Below are positions 1-7,804 of a stretch of DNA of 47,884 bases, one piece after another (the stretch's first letter is position 1; each line of letters opens with the position of its first letter). This DNA is from CAZEMR01 sp964513465 (lineage in GTDB: Bacteria; Bacteroidota; Ignavibacteria; Kapaibacteriales; UBA2268), in NCBI GenBank assembly GCA_964513465.1, contig CAZEMR010000020.1:1-47884 (forward strand), read 5' to 3'. Position numbers and translations under genes: made by a program. The notes beneath the pieces are model-generated. The model was given only the letters and a program-made list of their open reading frames with translations, had not been told where the DNA came from and did not search any database.

Positions 1-39
1 GCTTGAAAAAAAAAAAATCATATTGCAGTAATTTTTTTG

Positions 40-67
40 TGCCCCCTCCTATTAATAAGAGGGGGCA
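40..67. other. GC-rich hairpin before the first gene
   Basis: A perfect 9-bp inverted repeat (TGCCCCCTC at 40-48, GAGGGGGCA at 59-67) encloses a 10-nt AT loop. A T-run lies before it (32-38) and no T-run follows on either strand, so it is not a clean intrinsic terminator. It could be the terminator of a gene left of the window or a 5' stem in the leader of the next gene. Confidence 0.4.
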
Positions 68-94
68 TAATATTTACTAATGGGAGTTAGTATT

Positions 95-1759
95 ATGAAG
101 TGTATTTTAGTAATATTATTATCACTATTCATATATTCTGTTTCTTATGCTCAGCAAAGGGAAGATTGGAAAGTTCTATTCAATGGAATGAAAAAAAAGG
201 ATAGTATAATAATTGAAATTTTTGATTTCAAGTTAGCAGACGAGAATAACTTCGGTTTTAAAAATATAAAGGCATCAACGATTTTGGAAGGGTTATACTT
301 AACAAACAACGGCGGGAACTCTTTTTTTAAATCTCTTGAAAGCAATCCAAGTGATTCCTTCCATATAAATATCGAGGATTGGCAATATGTAGATAACAGT
401 ATTTTATTCCTTTTGGTTGATTCTGTTAAATTTAACAAATGGCAAGGGCTTACCAAAATATATGATTATCAGACATATGTATATAAATCAACCGATGGGG
501 GGGATAGCTGGGAGAAAATTCAGATCAGCGAAGACTGGAGAAGCCGCAAATCGCAGGCTATATGTATGACTGATGAACAAAATGGCATATTGGTTCAATA
601 CCCATCGGAATATCACACAAATGAAGATACCGACCAAATTCTTATAACTAATGATGGATGGAATACATGGACAAAAATCAATGTTCACCCTGATCTTCTC
701 GGTACTTCTCATATACGTCTATTTCCTCCCTCGACCATCGTCGCACGCAATTGGGCGACAAATATATTTGTAACCGGGAATTCCGGAAAAAACTGGACCA
801 AGAAAGAATTGCCTTCGGAAATTAAACTTACACCCGTTAACTCTGATTTTTATATTTATGACGACAAAACATTTTTTATTGATGGCTCCGAAAAGCTGTC
901 GTCCCAGTCCGGATATTATTCGTTGGCTGCCAGATCGACAGATGCAGGAGATAGCTGGGACATTCTGATTGATACCACAGGCCTGGGGCGTACAATCACT
1001 TCATTAAGTATTATTAATGAAAAGACAATATATATTCATGGTGGAACCAATCTGTTAACTTCGAATGGCGGAGACACTTGGGAGAAATATTACGATGCAT
1101 ATATTGAAAATTTCAAAGCAGAAATCCACAATATCTTTCATTTTTCCGAAAACCGAAAATTGGCTATTGCAAGCAGAAGGTATATCTTAGGTTTTTTTGG
1201 TGATCATACTTTGAAAGCACCCGACTTCGTAGAGCCGGCCAGCAATTATGAACTGCCGCTGGACTTCACATTAGAATGGACACCGATTGAAGGCGCTACT
1301 CACTACGAAATCGAGATCGTCCAGCGCCCGGGTGTACCATTGGATGAACCCCGGGCACCAACTCGCTATGATACGGTGCTTTTTGTAGACGAATCTTCCA
1401 TTTATCAGCCGTATTTTAAACTTTCCGGAACAGATTATTTTAAGGAATACTCTTGTAGAATTCGTGCGGCAAACGAATCGCAGACTTCTCAGTGGAATTC
1501 AGAGCATTTTACAACAGCAAAGTCTACCAAAGTAAATACTATTGTGACGAATGCAGGATACAAATGCTACCCCAATCCTGCAAGTGATTATATAAAAATC
1601 GACCCTGTTCCGATTGGAAAACACATCGAGATAATCTCAGTTTACGGCGAAAAAGTTAAAGAAGAGTCGTATAACGAAGTCATTGATATTTCAAAACTTC
1701 CACCCGGAATATACGGAATACGTTTGTGCAACAATAAACTAATGTTCATAAAAAATTGA
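95..1759 (+). CDS. T9SS-secreted Asp-box beta-propeller/FN3 protein
   Basis: Predicted 554-aa exported protein of unknown function. The ATG at 95 is chosen over the in-frame ATG at 80 because GGGAG at 82-86 sits 8 nt before it and translation then opens directly with a signal peptide (MKCILVILLSLF...YAQ). The body carries about six Asp-box-like motifs (STDGGDSW, TNDGWNTW, TGNSGKNW, STDAGDSW, TSNGGDTW and a weaker TNNGGNSF), as in sortilin/BNR and Ycf48-like beta-propellers. A fibronectin-III-like segment follows (about residues 380-475, with WTPIEGATHYEIEI). The last ~70 residues (CYPNPASDYIKI ... LPPGIYGIRL) are a type A T9SS sorting domain, implying export across the outer membrane and surface attachment or release. 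The gene is visibly more AT-rich than the metabolic genes to its right, which suggests accessory or faster-evolving cargo. Ligand unknown. Confidence 0.85.
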   Translation: MKCILVILLSLFIYSVSYAQQREDWKVLFNGMKKKDSIIIEIFDFKLADENNFGFKNIKASTILEGLYLTNNGGNSFFKSLESNPSDSFHINIEDWQYVDNSILFLLVDSVKFNKWQGLTKIYDYQTYVYKSTDGGDSWEKIQISEDWRSRKSQAICMTDEQNGILVQYPSEYHTNEDTDQILITNDGWNTWTKINVHPDLLGTSHIRLFPPSTIVARNWATNIFVTGNSGKNWTKKELPSEIKLTPVNSDFYIYDDKTFFIDGSEKLSSQSGYYSLAARSTDAGDSWDILIDTTGLGRTITSLSIINEKTIYIHGGTNLLTSNGGDTWEKYYDAYIENFKAEIHNIFHFSENRKLAIASRRYILGFFGDHTLKAPDFVEPASNYELPLDFTLEWTPIEGATHYEIEIVQRPGVPLDEPRAPTRYDTVLFVDESSIYQPYFKLSGTDYFKEYSCRIRAANESQTSQWNSEHFTTAKSTKVNTIVTNAGYKCYPNPASDYIKIDPVPIGKHIEIISVYGEKVKEESYNEVIDISKLPPGIYGIRLCNNKLMFIKN

Positions 1760-1768
1760 TTACAACCA

Positions 1769-1802
1769 AAAAAGGGATGCCAAATTAATGACATCCCTTT
1801 TT
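1769..1802. terminator. Bidirectional intrinsic terminator
   Basis: An 11-bp perfect stem (AAAAAGGGATG at 1769-1779 pairs with CATCCCTTTTT at 1792-1802) has a 12-nt loop. It lies between the convergent T9SS gene and tRNA-Asp. Both strands end in a T-run, so it can stop transcription from either side. Nearly the same stem recurs at 33411-33438. Confidence 0.85.
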
Positions 1803-1807
1803 CGGTG

Positions 1808-1882
1808 CGGGGCCGACGAGACTCGAACTCGCGACCTCCAGTGTGACAGACTGGCGCTCTAACCATGCTGAGCTACGACCCC
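1808..1882 (-). tRNA. tRNA-Asp (GTC)
   Basis: Read on the minus strand, the acceptor stem GGGGTCG pairs with CGGCCCC (one G-U pair). The D arm (AGCTCAGC...), anticodon loop CTGTCAC (anticodon GTC) and TPsiC arm (GTTCGAGTC) are present. The discriminator base is G, as expected for Asp. CCA is not encoded (CAC follows), so it must be added after transcription. It lies 18 nt downstream of tRNA-Ala and probably shares its transcript. Confidence 0.96.
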
Positions 1883-1900
1883 AAAATATTTCAAAGTGCG

Positions 1901-1973
<73 letters not shown>

Positions 1974-2009
1974 ATAACCCGTGTTTGAGTCCTGCATTTA
2001 AACAGAGAT

Positions 2010-2041
2010 CAAAATTACGAGATTTTTTCTTAAATGCAAAA
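2010..2041 (-). promoter_or_regulatory. Bacteroidota-type promoter of the tRNA-Ala/tRNA-Asp unit
   Basis: On the minus strand TTTTG (2041-2037), a 19-nt spacer and TAATTTTG (2017-2010) match the -33 TTTG / -7 TAnnTTTG consensus known for the Bacteroidota primary sigma factor. Predicted initiation near 2004 leaves a leader of about 30 nt before tRNA-Ala. The same bipartite motif precedes tRNA-Glu, glmS and a lipoprotein gene in this window. Confidence 0.75.
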
Positions 2042-2089
2042 CAATTTTTTCAAATATTTTAAAAAAATGTCTTCAAAGAACCTTGCGCT

Positions 2090-2121
2090 CCGGCGCCAAT
2101 GTGTTAACGTAATAGCGCCGG
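2090..2121. other. GC inverted repeat in the tRNA/SDR intergenic region
   Basis: CCGGCGC (2090-2096) and GCGCCGG (2115-2121) form a 7-bp perfect stem over an 18-nt loop that contains GTTAAC. It stands out in otherwise very AT-rich DNA. TCTTGTTTT follows on the plus strand, so a weak terminator is possible; an operator-like site is equally possible. Confidence 0.4.
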
Positions 2122-2176
2122 TCTTGTTTTACGCATTTTCAAATTTTTTAAATAATTATATATTAAGAATAAAAAG

Positions 2177-2190
2177 TGGCAATTTTGCCA
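2177..2190. promoter_or_regulatory. Small dyad upstream of the SDR gene
   Basis: TGGCAA and TTGCCA, separated by TT, form a 6+6 dyad 54 bp before the SDR start codon, where a transcription-factor operator would be expected. No convincing -33/-7 pair was found beside it, so assignment is tentative. Confidence 0.3.
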
Positions 2191-2244
2191 AATTTTTTTA
2201 ACTTATAGTACTGTTCTTATTTTAAATTATTCCAGAAAAATCAT

Positions 2245-2970
2245 ATGCCAAATGTGTTCATAACCGGCAGCGGACGCCGCATCGGCAAAGCCCTGGCAAT
2301 GAAATTTGCAGACAAAGGCTACGACGTCGCCGTTCATTATAATAATTCCCGCGAGGGCGCCGAGGACGCTGCTTCTCAAATCAGAGCAATGGGCCGTTCG
2401 GCTTCGGTCGTCACTGGCGATGTTCGCTCGGAAGACCAGATGCGATCAGCACTTACGCGCGCTGCGACTGAGCTTGGCGGCATTGATGTGCTTGTCAATA
2501 ACGCTGGTGTATTCCCGCCGCCAACACCAATTTCCGAATTATCAGTAGAGGAGTGGGATCGCGTGCTGAACATTAACCTTCGCGGCGAGATGATCTGCTC
2601 GAAGATTTTCGCAGGAATGGCTGTCGACGGCGCCAGGATAATAAATTTCGCCTCGCTCGGAGCGCTGGAAATCTGGAAACACCGCATCCAGTACAATGTA
2701 TCCAAGGCCGGGGTGGTGCAGCTAACCCGCGCTCTCGCCCGAGAGTTGGCTCCGCGAATCAGCGTCAATTGCGTGGCGCCGGGAGCTATACTCGTGCCCG
2801 ACGAACCCAACATTCACGAAAGCGAGATGGCACCGGCCAGGAAAATCCCCATGAATCGCTACGGCACGCCCGATGATATATTCGATGCGGTATATTTTTT
2901 TGCGACTTGTTCGTCATACATAACAGGACAGACGATCGCCGTTGACGGTGGATATCATTATGCTCATTAA
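2245..2970 (+). CDS. SDR-family NAD(P)-dependent oxidoreductase
   Basis: A 241-aa classical short-chain dehydrogenase/reductase, full length for the family. Visible motifs are the cofactor-binding TGSGRRIG (7-14), NNAG (85-88), catalytic Ser137, Tyr150 and Lys154 (YNVSK) and the C-terminal VDGG. The Arg pair in the glycine-rich motif resembles pteridine reductase/FolM-like and FabG-like enzymes and hints at NADPH use; the substrate cannot be read from sequence. It is the first gene of a rightward cluster, followed after 13 nt by a LOG-family gene. FolE and QueD occur elsewhere in the window, so a pterin-reductase role is conceivable but only a guess. Confidence 0.88.
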   Translation: MPNVFITGSGRRIGKALAMKFADKGYDVAVHYNNSREGAEDAASQIRAMGRSASVVTGDVRSEDQMRSALTRAATELGGIDVLVNNAGVFPPPTPISELSVEEWDRVLNINLRGEMICSKIFAGMAVDGARIINFASLGALEIWKHRIQYNVSKAGVVQLTRALARELAPRISVNCVAPGAILVPDEPNIHESEMAPARKIPMNRYGTPDDIFDAVYFFATCSSYITGQTIAVDGGYHYAH

Positions 2971-2983
2971 TCAAGGACCAGAG

Positions 2984-3844
2984 ATGACCAAACCCAAAAA
3001 GGAAGAAGACCTCGGCAATTTAATTCTGCCAAGAGCCCATAAAGCCTACGATAACAGAGAATTCCTGCATAGTACGGATGGCCGCACCATACGCATACTT
3101 GCGGAATATCTTTATCCGGAGCAGCATTTTCGTAAGCGAGAAATCGACAAATTTATCGTATTCTATGGCTCGGCGCGCACCCTCTCGCGCAAGGAATACG
3201 AAGCAAAAACCAGATTGCTCGAGCATAATATCTCCAAAAAATCCGGAGAAGAAAATGTAAAAATTAAGCGCGAACTCGAAATCCACCGCAGCCAGAGCGA
3301 CATGACAGAGTATTACGAAGGCTGTGTATCGCTCGCCCGAATGCTTGCAGAATGGAGCGGCACACTCCCCACGAGCGAGCAGTTCCACATCTGCACCGGC
3401 GGAGGCCCGGGGATGATGGAGGCCGCCAACAAGGGCGCCGGAATGGCCGGGATGCCATCGGTAGGGCTCAACATCAGCCTGCCATTCGAGCAGCGCCCGA
3501 ATCCATATATCACGCCCGATCTCAATTTTGAATTTCACTATTTCTTTATGCGAAAATTTTGGTTTGCATATTTCTCAAAGGCCGTTATTGCAATGCCCGG
3601 CGGGTTCGGTACGCTCGACGAAGTCATGGAATTGCTTACACTTAAGCAGACTCTTAAGATTACCAAACCAATGCCTATATTGTTCTATGGCGAGGAATTC
3701 TGGCGCACTCTGATCAATTTCGAATTTCTTGCGGAAAAGGGGGTAATCAGCCCCGTCGATCTTGAATTATTCAAATTCAAAAGTACTCCGGAAGAAGCCT
3801 TCGATTATCTTAAAGGCCAGTTATCCGAACTATATAATCTATAA
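2984..3844 (+). CDS. LOG family protein (nucleoside 5'-monophosphate phosphoribohydrolase-like)
   Basis: 286 aa with the two signatures of the LOG/'lysine decarboxylase-like' family: GGGPGMMEAANKGA (about residues 139-152) and PGGFGTLDE (about 205-213), which bind the nucleotide and carry the catalytic residues. Characterised members release ribose-5-phosphate from nucleotide monophosphates, including cytokinin precursors; the substrate here is unknown. An upstream in-frame ATG at 2942 lies inside the SDR gene, but the ATG at 2984 has AGGA at an appropriate distance (2974-2977) and avoids the overlap. An N-terminal extension of about 60-100 residues before the core is longer than in the smallest LOG proteins and fits the larger TIGR00730-related type. 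Confidence 0.88.
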   Translation: MTKPKKEEDLGNLILPRAHKAYDNREFLHSTDGRTIRILAEYLYPEQHFRKREIDKFIVFYGSARTLSRKEYEAKTRLLEHNISKKSGEENVKIKRELEIHRSQSDMTEYYEGCVSLARMLAEWSGTLPTSEQFHICTGGGPGMMEAANKGAGMAGMPSVGLNISLPFEQRPNPYITPDLNFEFHYFFMRKFWFAYFSKAVIAMPGGFGTLDEVMELLTLKQTLKITKPMPILFYGEEFWRTLINFEFLAEKGVISPVDLELFKFKSTPEEAFDYLKGQLSELYNL

Positions 3845-3879
3845 ATCTATAATATTTGTTAAGTAAATTCGATAATCAT

Positions 3880-5829
3880 ATGAAAAATTTATTAGTTATA
3901 CTGATTGCCGCTTTGTTGTGGAATTCCGCTGAAGCGGGCGAACTCCGCATCATTCCTGAGGATCCGGGCCATGGCGCCAAAATGACATTCAGCTATATAC
4001 CCTCTGATAATTTTGCGGAAGATTTCGACCAATTATATCGCGATAACGATACCGCAAAATACTACTTATTTTTATATGAATTCACCGACGATGACCAGCT
4101 TCCGGTAGCGCGGAAGATCGAGCTAACTCCCGGCGATACAGGCAGATACTACGTAATGACGGACCTTGGCGCCAACACTGTATTTGCGCTGGCCAAAGTC
4201 GGCCGCAATTATCGCAGGAATATAGTTTATGATGATAATCACGGAAAGTATTGGGATTTCAAGGTTTATCGCAACGGCCAGCCCGTCGCAGAGGCCTGCC
4301 TGAAATCGGGATTAAGCTATCTGGGAAATATGCCCGAAAACTGCAGCCGCTCAGTGGATTACGGCAACGCATTAGCCGAACTGGAGCGCGAAACACGCTT
4401 ATATCCACAGAATACGGCCGCAAAAATCGGCCTTACACAGCTGCAATACGACCTTAAAAAAATCACACAGGATGAATTCATCGATCGGCTAAATACCTAT
4501 ACTGACAACTACTTCGATCGTAATAACGAAAGCGCTGTCCGTGCCATCAGCCGTGCGCTTCGCACGCTCAACCGCGCCGCCGAAGCACGAAATATTGAGC
4601 AGCAATACGTCGATGCTCATCCCCGCAGCGCACTTGCCCGCGAGCATCACGTCAGCCGGATGTCATCCGCCGAAACCCTTAATGAATTCAGTCAGTTAGT
4701 GGTCGACTACGTCAATGTGTTTCCCAATGCCGAAAACCTCTATCGCATTTATTCTGCGCTGGTTACGGGCTATCTCCAGGTCGGTCGCGTGCAGGACTTG
4801 CTCGGGCTGCTGCGGCGGCTTCAGGGCGTACCCCCGACGGTATATACTCAGATAGCCGAGGAAATCGCCGAGAGGCAAGACCTGATGCGGGATATGAGCG
4901 ATTCCGAACAGCTCGAATACGCAAAGGATGTCTATGCGCTCGGACTGAATATGATTATCGATAATACATATGATCATATGCAGCACCGGCCACAGTATTT
5001 CACTGATATTGCATGGACTTACGAAGGCATGATGCTCGAGGGCGCCGTCTACGAAGCCGGCGGCGATATTTATTATCTCGCAGGTGAATTCGCGCAAGCC
5101 AATGATTTTTATATAAATGCGATAATTATCCAATCCGAAAACGCAACGGATGTACTGTATCAGAATTGTATAAATTCATACCTTAAAACGGGTAGCCCCG
5201 ATACCGCCTATACGATTGCCAGCAGAGCCATAAGGTATTCAAAAACCAATGACTTCGTGTATGCAGTGCATGACTCTTTGTACCATTTTCAACCCGATAC
5301 CTCGAGGGCGTATTCCGCTGTAATTTCCGAGCTGAAAAACGAGGCCCGCGACCGCCGCACGACACATCTGAAATATGCCCTGATACGAGAGCCAGCGCCG
5401 GTTTTCACGGTTTCCGATCCCTCCGGGCGAGTCTATGAAATCGGCGATTTTCGCGGCCGGATTATGATATCCGCGTTCTGGGCGAGCTGGTGCGGGCCCT
5501 GCCGGATTATGCTCAGCGATCTCAACGAATTTTATGTCGGGAAAAAGGATAATCCCGACCTTGTTATAGCAGGGATAAATGTATGGGAACAAACGACTTC
5601 CGCCGATGAAGATGTTGATGAATTCCTCAACGAAAACGACTTCGATTTTCCGATATATATAGATAAGACCGGCATTCTGCCACAAAAATTCAATCTAAGC
5701 GGACTCCCGGTCGCCGCAATCATAGACCAGCAGGGCTTTCTGAGGTATAAAACCCAGGGCTATCCCGGCCCCGAAAAATTCCGCCAAAGGCTCGAAGATG
5801 TCATATTTTTACTGGAGTCGGACAAATGA
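3880..5829 (+). CDS. Exported TPR-like protein with C-terminal TlpA thioredoxin domain
   Basis: 649 aa. The ATG at 3880 starts a clear signal peptide (MKNLLVILIAALLWNSAEAG). The first ~500 residues are a Bacteroidota-style N-terminal module followed by helical, TPR-like repeats rich in Ala and Tyr. The last ~140 residues form a TlpA/ResA-like thioredoxin fold with WCGPC (cysteines 538 and 541), preceded by the usual PAPVFTVSDPSGRVYEIGDF segment. Such proteins act as periplasmic thiol-disulfide reductases, for example in cytochrome c maturation or protein repair. The stop codon overlaps the tag start (ATGA), implying translational coupling. Partner proteins are not identifiable. Confidence 0.85.
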   Translation: MKNLLVILIAALLWNSAEAGELRIIPEDPGHGAKMTFSYIPSDNFAEDFDQLYRDNDTAKYYLFLYEFTDDDQLPVARKIELTPGDTGRYYVMTDLGANTVFALAKVGRNYRRNIVYDDNHGKYWDFKVYRNGQPVAEACLKSGLSYLGNMPENCSRSVDYGNALAELERETRLYPQNTAAKIGLTQLQYDLKKITQDEFIDRLNTYTDNYFDRNNESAVRAISRALRTLNRAAEARNIEQQYVDAHPRSALAREHHVSRMSSAETLNEFSQLVVDYVNVFPNAENLYRIYSALVTGYLQVGRVQDLLGLLRRLQGVPPTVYTQIAEEIAERQDLMRDMSDSEQLEYAKDVYALGLNMIIDNTYDHMQHRPQYFTDIAWTYEGMMLEGAVYEAGGDIYYLAGEFAQANDFYINAIIIQSENATDVLYQNCINSYLKTGSPDTAYTIASRAIRYSKTNDFVYAVHDSLYHFQPDTSRAYSAVISELKNEARDRRTTHLKYALIREPAPVFTVSDPSGRVYEIGDFRGRIMISAFWASWCGPCRIMLSDLNEFYVGKKDNPDLVIAGINVWEQTTSADEDVDEFLNENDFDFPIYIDKTGILPQKFNLSGLPVAAIIDQQGFLRYKTQGYPGPEKFRQRLEDVIFLLESDK

Positions 5830-6395
5830 CGCGTTGCGAGTGGGCACTTACGTCGGAGGCGTTGCTTGACTACCACGACACAGAGTGGGGAGTGCCTGTT
5901 TATGACGACCGTAAGCTGTTTGAATTTCTTGTACTTGACGGGTTTCAGGCGGGCCTTAGCTGGGCAATAATATTGAATAAACGTGAGGCATTTCGCAATG
6001 CTTTCGACGATTTTAATCCTGAAATAATTGCCTCATATTCAGAAAAGAAAATATCTGAGTTGCTCGTAAATCCCGCAATCGTGCGCAATAAAATGAAAAT
6101 AAATGCTGCGGTGCGCAATGCGCAAGCCTATCTCGATCTGATGGAAAGGGTTAGCTCGTTCTCCGAATATTTGTGGCAATTTGTGGACGGCAAGCCGCTT
6201 GTGCACTCGTATTCGGGCTGGTCGGAGATACCTGCGAAATCCGCCGAAAGTGAAAAGATGAGCAAATCACTACAAAAAGATGCATTTATGTTCACTGGTC
6301 CCACTATTTGTTACGCGTTCATGCAGGCTGCCGGGATGATTAATGACCATGTCATTGATTGTTTCAGACGCGATGAGATAATATCCGAATATTGA
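5826..6395 (+). CDS. tag: DNA-3-methyladenine glycosylase I
   Basis: 189 aa, the normal length for Tag. It excises N3-methyladenine from alkylated DNA as the first step of base-excision repair. Seen: Cys4 in MTRCEW, YHDTEWGVP with a zinc His, LDGFQAGLSWAIILNKR (substrate pocket with the conserved Trp) and C-terminal NDHVIDC supplying the last zinc His and Cys. All four expected zinc ligands are present. It overlaps the preceding TlpA gene by 4 bp (ATGA), so it is probably co-translated with a redox protein rather than set in a DNA-repair operon. Confidence 0.96.
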   Translation: MTRCEWALTSEALLDYHDTEWGVPVYDDRKLFEFLVLDGFQAGLSWAIILNKREAFRNAFDDFNPEIIASYSEKKISELLVNPAIVRNKMKINAAVRNAQAYLDLMERVSSFSEYLWQFVDGKPLVHSYSGWSEIPAKSAESEKMSKSLQKDAFMFTGPTICYAFMQAAGMINDHVIDCFRRDEIISEY

Positions 6396-6478
6396 GATAA
6401 ATTTCTGCATTTATTACATAATTTTCTTATATTTATAGTATTCTAAATTATTATTAACCGAATACCGAAAATTCCCAC

Positions 6479-7768
6479 ATGAAATTCAGACTCATCCTCA
6501 TATTAATCTTGCTCTTTGCTTTCTTTTTCGTAGCAATCTCTTATTATTCTGAAATCCAAAGCAACAAGCCGGGGGTCAAATCCGTTGAAAAAATGGATAC
6601 GGTTAAAAAAGAGCGCAAGTTGTTATATGGCCTTAATCCGGATGATTTTGAAATCGAAATCGACACTATTCGCAATGGTGAATTCCTTTCCAACGCGCTG
6701 ATGAAGCACGGCGTCGATTATGCTTTGATAGACCGCCTTGCGCGACAGTCCAGACCTGTATTCGACGTGCGTTCGATCCGCCCCGACAGAAAATATTCTA
6801 TCTTCAAAACACGCGACAGCCTCAGAACTCCACGCTTTTTCGTTTATGAGCTCAATCCCGCCGATTATGTGATGTTCGAACTTGGCGACAGCGTTATCTG
6901 CAGTTTTGGCAGAAACCCCGTCGATACCGTAATCCGCGAAACCAGCGGTGTGATCAGCTCCTCGCTCTGGAACGCTATGATGGCCTCCGATGATGACCCC
7001 GAGCTTGCGATTGCGCTTTCGGAGGTATATGCCTGGACGATAGATTTCATGGGCATTCAGACAGGCGACAGCTATAAATGTATATATGAGGATTTGTATG
7101 TCGATGGGCAACGTATAGGTATCGGCAAGATCGAATCGGCGATGTTCCGTCATGCCGATAAGGATTACTACGCATTCTGGTTCGTGCAGGACTCGATTCC
7201 CGAATATTTCGATCAGGACGGGAAGAATATGAAGCGCCAATTCCTCAAGGCGCCGCTGAAGTTCAGCCGGATCAGCTCGGGATTTTCGCATAGCCGGCTG
7301 CACCCGATACTTAAGCGCCGGCGCCCGCATCACGGCGTCGATTATGCCGCTCCGTCGGGTACGCCTGTGCATACAATCGGCAACGGCACTGTCATCTACG
7401 CCGGATACAGCGGGGGAGCGGGCCGAATGGTTAAAATCCGGCATAATCATATGTATACAACCGCTTATCTGCATCTTTCGCGATTCGGCAAGGGTATCAG
7501 TCCGGGCGCAAAGGTCAGTCAGGGCCAGACTATAGGCTATGTGGGCAGTTCGGGGCTATCGACCGGTCCGCATCTTGATTTCAGGTTTTATAAATTCGGC
7601 ACTGCTTTGAATCCTCTGAAGATTGACGCGCCGCCGCTCAAACCGGTCAGGCAGGAGAATATGGGGGAATTCCTGAAATATGCCGGTAAAATGCAAAAGC
7701 GGCTCGACAGTATGACCATCCAGCCGCCCGAAATTGTTTCGTCCGAAAAAGATTCGGAAATGCAGTAA
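6479..7768 (+). CDS. M23 family metallopeptidase (murein endopeptidase-like)
   Basis: 429 aa. One N-terminal membrane segment (about residues 5-24) anchors a periplasmic protein. Residues 60-270 form the helical/OapA-like region typical of MepM-type enzymes, and residues about 275-385 are the LytM/M23 domain. Metal-site residues are visible: HHGVD (His284, Asp288), YLHLS (His332) and GPHLDFR (His365). The last motif reads HxD instead of the textbook HxH, so Asp367 replaces one ligand; related Bacteroidota proteins also vary here. The probable role is cleavage of peptidoglycan cross-links during growth. An 83-bp AT-rich spacer separates it from tag. It converges on glmS. Confidence 0.9.
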   Translation: MKFRLILILILLFAFFFVAISYYSEIQSNKPGVKSVEKMDTVKKERKLLYGLNPDDFEIEIDTIRNGEFLSNALMKHGVDYALIDRLARQSRPVFDVRSIRPDRKYSIFKTRDSLRTPRFFVYELNPADYVMFELGDSVICSFGRNPVDTVIRETSGVISSSLWNAMMASDDDPELAIALSEVYAWTIDFMGIQTGDSYKCIYEDLYVDGQRIGIGKIESAMFRHADKDYYAFWFVQDSIPEYFDQDGKNMKRQFLKAPLKFSRISSGFSHSRLHPILKRRRPHHGVDYAAPSGTPVHTIGNGTVIYAGYSGGAGRMVKIRHNHMYTTAYLHLSRFGKGISPGAKVSQGQTIGYVGSSGLSTGPHLDFRFYKFGTALNPLKIDAPPLKPVRQENMGEFLKYAGKMQKRLDSMTIQPPEIVSSEKDSEMQ

Positions 7769-7804
7769 ATATTGCTTGAGAGATTTCCGAACAATTCCAA
7801 AATA

